A stretch of DNA of 64,000 bases, from assembly GCA_964402995.1 (NCBI GenBank), contig CAYOEA010000010.1, positions 9,260-73,259 of the forward strand, given 5' to 3'. The position numbers and the translations under genes were made by a program. The stretch is from GCA-2686295 sp964402995 (lineage in GTDB: Archaea > Nanobdellota > Nanobdellia > Woesearchaeales > GCA-2686295). Position 1 is the stretch's first letter; each line of letters begins with the position of its first letter. Under the pieces are notes generated by a model, which ran no database searches, had not been told where the DNA came from, and was given only the letters and a program-made list of their open reading frames with translations. Below, in pieces: positions 16,842-24,556 of the stretch.

Positions 16842-18296
16842 TTAAATAATGCCAATATGATTCTTAATAATCCAAATTACAGTTAGAATTAACGATAAAC
16901 AAATATAAGTTACAAGTAAAGATTTCTTTTCCTTCCAATAATTAATGATGATGTAAGCTGTCCAAAAATAAATTGAGTATGAAAATAAAAGTAATACATC
17001 CCAATCGCCAGGAAGAGTATCATAATTAATTAAGAATAAGAATAAAAGATAAAATACTGATAAAACACTAAATAAAGAGAGTATTGAATCTGATTTTAGT
17101 TTAAGATAAAGTTTCTTTTTGAAAAAGTAAATTAAACATACAAAGAATAAAACAATTAATGGTCCTAATAAGAATAGGCTATTTAGAAAACCTAAATAAT
17201 GTATTGAATAAAACATTTCATCATAAGCATAACCATTTTCTATACCTTCGTTAGATAAAGGGACAAGAATATTTTTCCCATAAACTGATCTGTTGTTTGT
17301 TAAGACACAAAAACCATCACAAATACAATTAGGACAAATATTAGAATCAATTTTAAGGAAATAATCTTTAGTTATATTAAATTCACCATGTTGGTAGAAC
17401 TTATCAGAATAAACTATTTTATTTTCAGGTATGATGTGTGAGTTAAAAAGCATAAATAAACCTGATATTAGAATTAAAGGAATAATGAAAAATATTATGA
17501 CTTTCTTAAATACTAACTTGAATTGAAAGTTTTCCCATTTACTTTTAAAGAACGGTAAAATAAGTAATGTTGGAATTATGAGCACTGCATAAGTATGAGT
17601 TAAAAATAATAGTAAGAATGATAGAACAGTTACTTTAAATGGAACTTTATTTTTAAGATAAGAATGGGCATAAATAATGTATATTATGAATGCGACTAAA
17701 GGTAAAGCATAGATTTCTAAGTGACCAAAAAAAACTTTGAAGATAGGGACTGAGATAACTATTAAGAAGAATAATAAGAATTCTTTTTTAGATATAATTT
17801 TTATGAGTTTAAATATGAAATAAATAAATGCAACTCCTAATGCTGTGTTTGCAATTGCTAAACTACTTTGAGCAGATATTCCAAAAATACTTAAGAATGC
17901 AAAATTAAGTGCATAAAATAAACTATTAGTAACATAAGGATAATAAATGAACATGTGCTCTATTCTAAGCCTGATAATCCCAAGAGAATCATTCATAAGA
18001 ACATTTGTTTTAAGAAGAATGAAAATGGCTAAGAACGTGATTAATAGGATTTTAAGGCCGTGCTCATTAAAGAATTTATTTTTGTTTAAATTTTGAATAT
18101 AGTTAAGAATTATTTCTCTTTTAAGATAAATTATTATGCATAAAAGAAATAAGGAAATAATTGTAATTATAGATAAGTCTTCAGGAAAAGGAAGATTAAA
18201 ATGTTTAATATTCAAATATGCGCCTAGAAAAAAGAATAAGATTAAAGATAGAAAGAAACTAGAATCTGCAATCCAAGAAAGGTAATTCTTTTTCAC
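16842..18296 (-). CDS. polytopic membrane protein, GT-C glycosyltransferase-like
   Basis: 484 residues with about eleven predicted membrane helices and one larger external loop (about 300-350) containing a Cys-rich CPNCICDGFC. Overall shape and the GHLEIYALPL segment resemble multi-spanning GT-C glycosyltransferases and their inactive relatives. However, the acidic first-loop motif of GT39 (as in the gene at the left edge) is not evident. A lipid-linked sugar substrate would be expected if it is an enzyme. It converges with the surface protein gene and stands alone. Family assignment is weak; membrane topology is secure. Confidence 0.5.
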   Translation of the reverse strand: MKKNYLSWIADSSFFLSLILFFFLGAYLNIKHFNLPFPEDLSIITIISLFLLCIIIYLKREIILNYIQNLNKNKFFNEHGLKILLITFLAIFILLKTNVLMNDSLGIIRLRIEHMFIYYPYVTNSLFYALNFAFLSIFGISAQSSLAIANTALGVAFIYFIFKLIKIISKKEFLLFFLIVISVPIFKVFFGHLEIYALPLVAFIIYIIYAHSYLKNKVPFKVTVLSFLLLFLTHTYAVLIIPTLLILPFFKSKWENFQFKLVFKKVIIFFIIPLILISGLFMLFNSHIIPENKIVYSDKFYQHGEFNITKDYFLKIDSNICPNCICDGFCVLTNNRSVYGKNILVPLSNEGIENGYAYDEMFYSIHYLGFLNSLFLLGPLIVLFFVCLIYFFKKKLYLKLKSDSILSLFSVLSVFYLLFLFLINYDTLPGDWDVLLLFSYSIYFWTAYIIINYWKEKKSLLVTYICLSLILTVIWIIKNHIGII

Positions 18297-18391
18297 AATT
18301 AGGATAAAAACTATTATTCTTTAAAAATATTCATTTATTTTTTATTCTTTGTCTTTGAAATTTTAGAATAAAGCCGATTATCAAAAAAACG

Positions 18392-18769
18392 TTATTTTTT
18401 TGTCTTTAGAACAACCCATTTATCAGGTGCTTTAGGTTTGTTAAAGTTCTTAATTGCTTTTTCAAACTTTTTTTCATAAAATGAAGTATAATATGCAATA
18501 AGAGTTGAAATTGCATAAATCATGATGCCAACGCCAACAAATAAGTAGAATATGCTAAATAAGACTGAAAACCAGGTAGTTGGGTGCATATCCGAATATC
18601 CTCTTGTTGCAAGACTAATGGCTGCAAAGTAAAGAGAATCAAGAACACTCCAACCTTCAGATAAATGGTAAACAATGGTTCCGACAAATAATAATAAGCC
18701 AATAATTCCAAGTAAAGTGAATAATTTGAACTTAAGATTTTCTTTTTCTTTTTTTATGTCGGTGTACAT
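18392..18769 (-). CDS. two-helix ion channel, K+-channel pore family, with atypical filter
   Basis: 125 residues: a first helix (LLGIIGLLLFVGTIVYHL, about 19-36), a pore helix LDSLYFAAISLA, the filter region TRGYSDMHPTT (about 55-65), and a second helix FSIFYLFVGVGIMIYAISTLI. This is the KcsA/Ion_trans_2 layout, where the filter is normally T-V-G-Y-G-D. Here Arg replaces Val and Ser replaces the second Gly, changing both filter backbone positions. No regulatory RCK domain is attached; a short basic cytoplasmic tail follows. It is 13 bases downstream of an unknown gene on the same strand and probably shares its transcript. Channel fold is likely; K+ selectivity is uncertain. Confidence 0.7.
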   Translation of the reverse strand: MYTDIKKEKENLKFKLFTLLGIIGLLLFVGTIVYHLSEGWSVLDSLYFAAISLATRGYSDMHPTTWFSVLFSIFYLFVGVGIMIYAISTLIAYYTSFYEKKFEKAIKNFNKPKAPDKWVVLKTKK

Positions 18770-18782
18770 TAATGTGGATATG

Positions 18783-19490
18783 TTATTTGTCGCTTATAAA
18801 CCTTTCTAGAAAAACTTGTTTTATTTTTTTATTAGCATATTGCTTGTAATTTGCATGGTCAAAATTTTTTAATATTTCAGGATTTAATTTGTCAGCTTTT
18901 TTTTTAATAATTGCAGATATTTCATATTCTTCATTAAAGATTGTTTGAGACAGATAGATTTTGTAAATTTCACGTTGTTTATTATCTGTCAAAAATTTCA
19001 AGTTTTTAGTTCTTAATTCATCAACGAATTTTATTTCATAACCAATATCCATTATATGAGCATTATTTTTGCTTAAAATAATTGCATGTTCATTTTTAGA
19101 ATATTTTTGAGCAAATTTAATTAAATTAAGATATGATTCTTTTAGGTTATTGAAAGTTAATTCGTTATTTTCTTCATAAGTATCTTCAAAATTAATTTTT
19201 TCAACTAATGTTTCTTTACTGACTTCTTTTTCTAAATCAGATATTTTTTCATCAAGGTGAAGGAATAAAAGAGCTGTAAGTTTATTAGGAAAATATTTTT
19301 CTGCTAATTTAATTCCTGATTCATAATCTTTAGTTAGAAAGAAGTGTTCATAAGCAAGTTCTGCAATTTCAGGGATTAATTCTTTTTGAGAATAATTTGC
19401 AAAATACAAAGCTAAATCAAAATTTTTAACTTTAGCTAATTTATTAATAACCTTGTTGTTATCCATAATTATGTTAAATTTGAGATCCAT
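18783..19490 (-). CDS. hypothetical helical protein
   Basis: 235 residues, no signal peptide or membrane segment. Almost the whole length is predicted amphipathic helix with repeated hydrophobic-charged patterns (KNFDLALYFANYSQ, ELAYEHFFLTKDYESGIKLAE), suggestive of TPR-like helical hairpins in the N-terminal half. I recognise no family. It precedes the channel-like gene by 13 bases on the same strand. An in-frame second Met at residue 9 (MDNNKV) could be the true start. Confidence 0.5.
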   Translation of the reverse strand: MDLKFNIIMDNNKVINKLAKVKNFDLALYFANYSQKELIPEIAELAYEHFFLTKDYESGIKLAEKYFPNKLTALLFLHLDEKISDLEKEVSKETLVEKINFEDTYEENNELTFNNLKESYLNLIKFAQKYSKNEHAIILSKNNAHIMDIGYEIKFVDELRTKNLKFLTDNKQREIYKIYLSQTIFNEEYEISAIIKKKADKLNPEILKNFDHANYKQYANKKIKQVFLERFISDK

Positions 19491-19600
19491 TAAATATCAC
19501 TGTTTTTTGATTAATTTTTTTTAGAATATAATCTTTTATATAAATCTATGCTCATATTAGAAAGATTTAAATTAGAATAAGATAAATAAACAGTGTAAAT

Positions 19601-20197
19601 ATGGTAAAACCTGAATTATCTGAAATATTGAAGAATCAGAAGACTATAATTAAACTTTTAAAGAAAATAGATAACGAAGAGATAAAAGAATTAGCAGAAG
19701 AAGATGAAATGGGGCTAGATGAAGAGCAAGAATTAAGTGAATTAAAGAAATTAGAATCAATAGAACAAGAATTAGCAGAAGAAGTTAAGGTTAAACCATT
19801 ATCAAGAATAACTCACAGAGATTTTTATAAAGCAATAGTTGGAGCATTATTTGGTATTATGGGTCATTTTTCATTTTTCTATGGAGTGGAGATTGCACAT
19901 GGAATATCTGTTTTAAGAGCATCTTTTTTGTATGTAATAGCATTTGTAATTGGACTAGTATTTTTGTATGCGACAGGATATAAGAAAATTGATCCAAAAA
20001 CTGTTTATAAGGTTATTCCATTACGACTATTTACAATATATTTTACTTCAATAATGGTGATATTAATAGTATTATTCGTATTTGATTTTATAGGATTACA
20101 TTCAAGTTTTGTAGAAATATACAAGACAGTTGCTGCAATAAGTATTTTAGCAGTGATGGGTGCTATAACTGCTGATTTAATAGGAAAAAGCGAGTGA
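19601..20197 (+). CDS. DUF2391-like integral membrane protein
   Basis: 198 residues. The first 75 are a charged Glu/Lys-rich coiled-coil-like region. Four membrane helices follow, the first containing FYKAIVGALFGIMGHFSFFYG and the last two around LFTIYFTSIMVILIVLFVF and VAAISILAVMGAITADLIG. The pattern 'R-A-lvGa..g' at the start of the first helix and the terminal 'GAItADLIGK' resemble archaeal DUF2391 proteins, whose function is not established. The gene overlaps the next one by 4 bases. Its divergent promoter region (19491-19600) has TTATATAAATC around 19534. Confidence 0.6.
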   Translation: MVKPELSEILKNQKTIIKLLKKIDNEEIKELAEEDEMGLDEEQELSELKKLESIEQELAEEVKVKPLSRITHRDFYKAIVGALFGIMGHFSFFYGVEIAHGISVLRASFLYVIAFVIGLVFLYATGYKKIDPKTVYKVIPLRLFTIYFTSIMVILIVLFVFDFIGLHSSFVEIYKTVAAISILAVMGAITADLIGKSE

Positions 20198-20598
20198 TAA
20201 AGATGCAAGAAATAATCGAATCAATAAAAGAATTAGAGAAATTAAATTCAATAGAAGAAAGAATTAATCAGTTAATAGCGCATATAGAACAATATATGGA
20301 ACATGGTGATTTAGACGATGCTAAGAGAACTGAAAGTAAAGTAATTCCTAATATTAGGATGATAATTGCACACCTAATTAGATTAAGATCAAGAATGGCT
20401 GATAGTGCTTATAGGTCATTGATAAAAAATGAAGTTTTAGTTTTGAAACGAATAGAGCAAAATGTAATTGATATGATTAATCATCCTGATAAATTAAAGC
20501 GAAGCGAACATGTGATTAAACATCTTGAACAAGTACTGCATTCAATCGAGCATGATGAAGACAATAGAAAAAGAAAGTTTCCAGCATCTGCAGCTTAG
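20194..20598 (+). CDS. small helical protein, function unknown
   Basis: 134 residues from a GTG overlapping the upstream stop (GTGA); an ATG three codons later (20203) is equally possible. It is entirely helical and rich in Ile, Glu and His (YMEHGDLDDAKRTESKVIPN, HVIKHLEQVLHSIEHDEDN), with no export signal. Translational coupling to the DUF2391-like membrane protein suggests a cytoplasmic partner of it. No family recognised. Confidence 0.5.
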   Translation: MIKMQEIIESIKELEKLNSIEERINQLIAHIEQYMEHGDLDDAKRTESKVIPNIRMIIAHLIRLRSRMADSAYRSLIKNEVLVLKRIEQNVIDMINHPDKLKRSEHVIKHLEQVLHSIEHDEDNRKRKFPASAA

Positions 20599-20649
20599 AA
20601 CTATATTTTTCTTGAATTAATTTTAGTATGATTTTCTAAAAAGAAATAT

Positions 20650-21630
20650 TTAGTAAGATTCTCTTCTAAAAGGAATGGTTTCATCTTCTCTCATAAGAAT
20701 ATTATCTATAATATCGAAAAGTTGATCATTATTTTTAGTGTGAGTTAAATCCATCATTTGTTTGAAATACTGAGTGTCTTTGAGAAGAGATTGAACATGA
20801 ATTTTAATGTGTTGAAAACCAATGTTGTATTCTTTTGCGTAGTTTAAATATTTCTTCATACACTCAATTTTTTCTTTTTCTCGAATATAAGTTTTGCCAA
20901 GAAGTTCGCCAAAAATAAATGGTTCTTTAACCGCGTGTCTACCAATCATAACCGCTTTACAGAATTGAAGCATATACTTTGCTCTCTCAATACAATCAAC
21001 ATCACCATTTCCAATAACAGGAATGCTAATTTCATCAGCTGCTTCTTTGATAGCTTCTAAATCAACAGGATCTTCATAAGTTTGACTTGACATTCTACCA
21101 TGAATAGTGATAAAGTCAAGACCACACTTGTCTGCGATTTTTGCAATACGAAGATAAGGTTTAGATTTTTTATGAGCGGAATTTACTGCAAGTCTAAGTT
21201 TTGCAGAAACAGGAAGGTGAGAATGTTTTTTTAGTGTAGTGAACAGTTCTTCAACAAGTGTTGCATGTTTAAGAAGTTCTGAGCCAAGAGTTTTTTCTCT
21301 AGTTTTTTTAGCGGGGCAAGCAAGATTCAAATCAATAGATTTAATGTTTTCAAGTCCATCATAAAACTCGTTATCTTTAATAATTCGAATAGCTTCAATT
21401 AACTCTTCTGATGAATTTGAAAGAAATTGAATACCGCAAGGAGAATGAAGATCAAGAACTTTTTTTAGATAATCCTTTTTTGCGATAAAGTCTGCAGCAT
21501 AAATTTGTTCTGTGAAACTATATGCAGCTCCATAGTTTTCGCATACTAATCTAAATCCAATGTCTGAGAAAATAGACATAGGTGCGTAAATATACTGGTT
21601 TTTTAATTCTAATCTTCCAAGTTTAACCAT
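20650..21630 (-). CDS. dus: tRNA-dihydrouridine synthase (Dus family)
   Basis: 326 residues of FMN-dependent TIM-barrel Dus enzyme. Visible are YAPMSIFSDIGFR near the start, the active-site loop DLNLACPAKK with catalytic Cys about 105, the substrate helix signature KLRL, IHGR (FMN phosphate region), VIGNGDV and MIGRHAVKEP. The C-terminal tRNA-recognition part is short. It reduces uridine to dihydrouridine in the tRNA D-loop. Stand-alone gene facing the TolC-like gene divergently. Target position not predictable from sequence. Confidence 0.85.
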   Translation of the reverse strand: MVKLGRLELKNQYIYAPMSIFSDIGFRLVCENYGAAYSFTEQIYAADFIAKKDYLKKVLDLHSPCGIQFLSNSSEELIEAIRIIKDNEFYDGLENIKSIDLNLACPAKKTREKTLGSELLKHATLVEELFTTLKKHSHLPVSAKLRLAVNSAHKKSKPYLRIAKIADKCGLDFITIHGRMSSQTYEDPVDLEAIKEAADEISIPVIGNGDVDCIERAKYMLQFCKAVMIGRHAVKEPFIFGELLGKTYIREKEKIECMKKYLNYAKEYNIGFQHIKIHVQSLLKDTQYFKQMMDLTHTKNNDQLFDIIDNILMREDETIPFRRESY

Positions 21631-21710
21631 AATACTTGAAAGATATTTGATTAGATATTAAAATGTGGTGTTTATTTGATTATTTTTATTCTTAAAACTT
21701 AAAGTAAGAC

Positions 21711-21720
21711 TTATAAATAT
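21711..21720 (+). promoter_or_regulatory. TATA box of the TolC-like gene
   Basis: TTATAAATAT is centred about 25 bases ahead of the ATG at 21741, giving a leaderless transcript. It is an archaeal-type promoter, arguing against bacterial contamination for the gene that follows. Confidence 0.55.
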
Positions 21721-21740
21721 CTTGTATTTCTTTTAGAGTG

Positions 21741-23060
21741 ATGAAAAAGACAACTCTCGCAGGAATCATTATTGCGTTAAGCACTTTTATGGGTGCTAGT
21801 GCTTTTTCACAAGAAAATCGAGATATGGATTATTATTTACAAAAAACCTATCAGAATAATAATAGTTTAAAAATACGTGAATTATCTTTAGAATTAAATC
21901 AAAATAGTAATCGTCGTGATTGGAAAAATCATTATCTACCAAGTTTAACATCTTGGCTTTCCATGGCCTCAGGAACGGAGGAAATTTGGAATTATGTTCT
22001 TTCAGGAGATAGCTTAGTTCCAAGATATGGAGCAAATATATCTTTATCTTATCCTTTAGTTGATTTAACAAGAACTCCGAAACGAAAAAAAACTAAAAAT
22101 AATGTTGCAAGATCCGAAAACAGTAAAAAATTATTTTCAGAATTATTAGAACGAATGGTTGCAGTAGATTATATCGAAGGAGTAAGATTGCAAGAGCTGA
22201 TCAAATTAAAAGAAGAAACAAAAGAATTATTGGATTTAGATTATGAATTATTAAAAAACGTTGATTCATCATTTTCTGAAATGACAAAACCATTATTTGA
22301 AATATTGAAAAGTGATGCAGACTTAAGACTTGATGAAAAAGAAAGAGATTTAAGAAAAAGTATTAGAAGATTAAATGTGCTTGCAGATATATCCTATCAA
22401 GATATAGATGTAATTCTTTCAGACAATTTAGTATTGCCATTAGTAAGTATATTGAATGAAAAAGAACATACTGAAAGAGTAATTACTAAAGCCACCCAGA
22501 GACAAGCAAAAGACTATTATCTTTTAATGGAAAATAAAGAATTAGATAAAAAAATAGCAAATAGAAGTTGGATTCCAAAAATAGCCTTATCAGGTGGAAA
22601 ATTTATGAGTTTTGAAAATGAATACAATCAATTCGATATGAGATTAGTTTTTTCAATGAATTTAACTTCTTTATATACATTAAATAACTCAATTGTTGAT
22701 GCAAATCTACGAAAACAAATATTTGCAGAAGAATTAGATGCAAAAGAAAAACAAATAGCGAATACGGTTATAGATGATTATGAAAATTTAAAATATTCTT
22801 ATGAAAGAAGTTTAAGACTAATGGATGCAGTAGAACATAAAGACGCAGCATATAAAAATTCGTTAGTAGAATTATCTGAGAATCCAACTAGTGAAAACTT
22901 AGATAGATATTTTAAACGGATAAGTGATTATATGAATGCGAAAGAACAATTAGTATCTGAGATTTCATTAACAATGAAAAAAGATTATATGTATAGGGTA
23001 AATACTGCGGAATACCATATATCCTACCAAAAAATGGGTTTGATTAAGAACGTAGATTAA
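21741..23060 (+). CDS. TolC-like outer-membrane-efflux-type protein (two OEP-like repeats), secreted
   Basis: 439 residues from the ATG; an adjacent GTG at 21738 is also possible. It has a bacterial-looking Sec signal peptide (LAGIIIALSTFMGASAFSQ). The mature part has the internal duplication of TolC proteins. Repeat one (about 30-225) has a long helix, LPSLTSWLSMASG, a beta hairpin GANISLSYPL, then two long helices. Repeat two (about 245-425) has YYLLMENKELDKKIA, WIPKIALSGGKF, MRLVFSMNL, then long helices. TolC forms a trimeric beta-barrel plus periplasmic helical tunnel for efflux. A function here is unclear because most archaea lack an outer membrane. No adaptor or pump is adjacent; an RND-type pair lies 31 kb away. 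Low identity is expected, so structure prediction should decide. Confidence 0.6.
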   Translation: MKKTTLAGIIIALSTFMGASAFSQENRDMDYYLQKTYQNNNSLKIRELSLELNQNSNRRDWKNHYLPSLTSWLSMASGTEEIWNYVLSGDSLVPRYGANISLSYPLVDLTRTPKRKKTKNNVARSENSKKLFSELLERMVAVDYIEGVRLQELIKLKEETKELLDLDYELLKNVDSSFSEMTKPLFEILKSDADLRLDEKERDLRKSIRRLNVLADISYQDIDVILSDNLVLPLVSILNEKEHTERVITKATQRQAKDYYLLMENKELDKKIANRSWIPKIALSGGKFMSFENEYNQFDMRLVFSMNLTSLYTLNNSIVDANLRKQIFAEELDAKEKQIANTVIDDYENLKYSYERSLRLMDAVEHKDAAYKNSLVELSENPTSENLDRYFKRISDYMNAKEQLVSEISLTMKKDYMYRVNTAEYHISYQKMGLIKNVD

Positions 23061-23132
23061 TTAATTCTTTTCTAAGATTTCAATTAAAGTATAAAGATAA
23101 TTTTAAATACTCAGCACCATATAGCTCAAAAT

Positions 23133-24449
23133 ATGGGTCATATCACATCAAAGAATTATTTATCATTACAGAAAAGACTTGATGATTCTCCGCAAGGAGC
23201 ACCTGCATCAGATTCATTATTTCAAATTCTAGAAGTATTATTTACGGAAAAAGAAGCGAAATTAGTTTCAACTTTACCAATAAAACCATTTACAGTAAAA
23301 ATTGCTGCAAAAAGATGGAAAAAAACTGAAAGTGAAACTCGAAAAGTTCTAGATACTTTAGCAGATAATGGATTATTACTTGATATGTTTGATGGAGAAA
23401 AACAAACTTATATCTTACCGCCAACAATGGCTGGTTTTTTTGAATTCTCGCTAATGCGAACTGATGGAAAATTTAATAGAAAATTATTATCTGAATTATT
23501 TCATCAATATATGAATGTGGAAGAAGGATTTCTAAAAGAAGTATTTGCACTTGATCCATCTATTGCTCGAGTTTTAGTTCAAGAAGATTCATTATCGAAA
23601 AAACACAGAACCGAAATTTTAGATTATGAAAAAGCATCAAATGTGATTGAAACTGCGACTTGCATAACTGTAGGAACTTGTTATTGTAGACATAAAATGG
23701 AACATAAAGGTTTGGCATGTAATAATCCTCAAGATGTGTGTTTAACATTTAATGGACCTGCAAAAAGCTTAGCTAAGCATGGAATTGCAAAAGAGATTAC
23801 AAAAAAAGAAGCAAAAGTAGTACTTGATAGATGTGTGAAATTAGGACTTGTGCAAATTGGAGACAACGTACAAAATAATGTTGCATGGATATGTAATTGT
23901 TGTTCTTGTTGTTGCGAGCCAATATTAGCCTATAAACGATTAGGTTACAATATGAATATTAAAACAAATTATTATCCAAAAGTTATAGAAGAAAATTGTA
24001 CTGGTTGTGGAATATGTGCGAAGAAATGTCCAGTAGATGCAATTGAAATTAAAACAAGGAATGGAAAGAAAGTTGCAGTAGTTGATACTGGTGTTTGTTT
24101 TGGATGTGGAGTTTGTGTTAGATTTTGTCCAAAGAAAACTATGACTATGGAAAAACGAGATGGAACTACATTTGTGCCAAAAGATGCATTTGAACGATTT
24201 GTGATGACTGCAATAAATGAAGGAAAATTACAAAATTTAATTTTTGATAATTATAATTTATGGACAAATGAAATCATGAGAAATTTTTTAGGGTTTATAT
24301 TAAAATTAAAACCAGTAAAACGAAGACTTGCGACCCAACAATTACAATCAAAATTCATACATAAATTATCTAAGACTTATTATGTTATAGCAAAAGCATT
24401 TATTGATTTGGAGGAGGCTGATTATTCGCATCCTGAAATGAAAAAATAA
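23133..24449 (+). CDS. ferredoxin-type Fe-S protein with N-terminal winged helix
   Basis: 438 residues. The N-terminal third resembles a winged helix (FTVKIAAKRWKKTESETRKV, then LADNGLLLDMFDGE). The centre has GTCYCRHKMEH and a very Cys-rich WICNCCSCCCEP. Two classical 4Fe-4S ferredoxin motifs follow: NCTGCGICAKKCP and CFGCGVCVRFCP (about 290-340). The C-terminus is basic and helical. It is probably a cytoplasmic redox protein or Fe-S-dependent regulator. The substrate is unknown and no partner oxidoreductase is next to it. The two ferredoxin clusters are secure; the central Cys group could bind a third cluster or metal. Confidence 0.75.
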   Translation: MGHITSKNYLSLQKRLDDSPQGAPASDSLFQILEVLFTEKEAKLVSTLPIKPFTVKIAAKRWKKTESETRKVLDTLADNGLLLDMFDGEKQTYILPPTMAGFFEFSLMRTDGKFNRKLLSELFHQYMNVEEGFLKEVFALDPSIARVLVQEDSLSKKHRTEILDYEKASNVIETATCITVGTCYCRHKMEHKGLACNNPQDVCLTFNGPAKSLAKHGIAKEITKKEAKVVLDRCVKLGLVQIGDNVQNNVAWICNCCSCCCEPILAYKRLGYNMNIKTNYYPKVIEENCTGCGICAKKCPVDAIEIKTRNGKKVAVVDTGVCFGCGVCVRFCPKKTMTMEKRDGTTFVPKDAFERFVMTAINEGKLQNLIFDNYNLWTNEIMRNFLGFILKLKPVKRRLATQQLQSKFIHKLSKTYYVIAKAFIDLEEADYSHPEMKK

Positions 24450-24556
24450 TTATTTATTCTTATTTAGTCTAATATTATAACCAAAATGTTTATATAGTAT
24501 AATTAGGTTAAATTTATCTATTATTTTTATAAAAATATTATTAGGGGCGTTTTAGA

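Noticed and set aside
19498..19595. Inverted repeat CACTGTTT ... AAACAGTG in the divergent promoter region
   Set aside because: The arms are 82 bases apart and short; chance occurrence in AT-rich DNA is likely.
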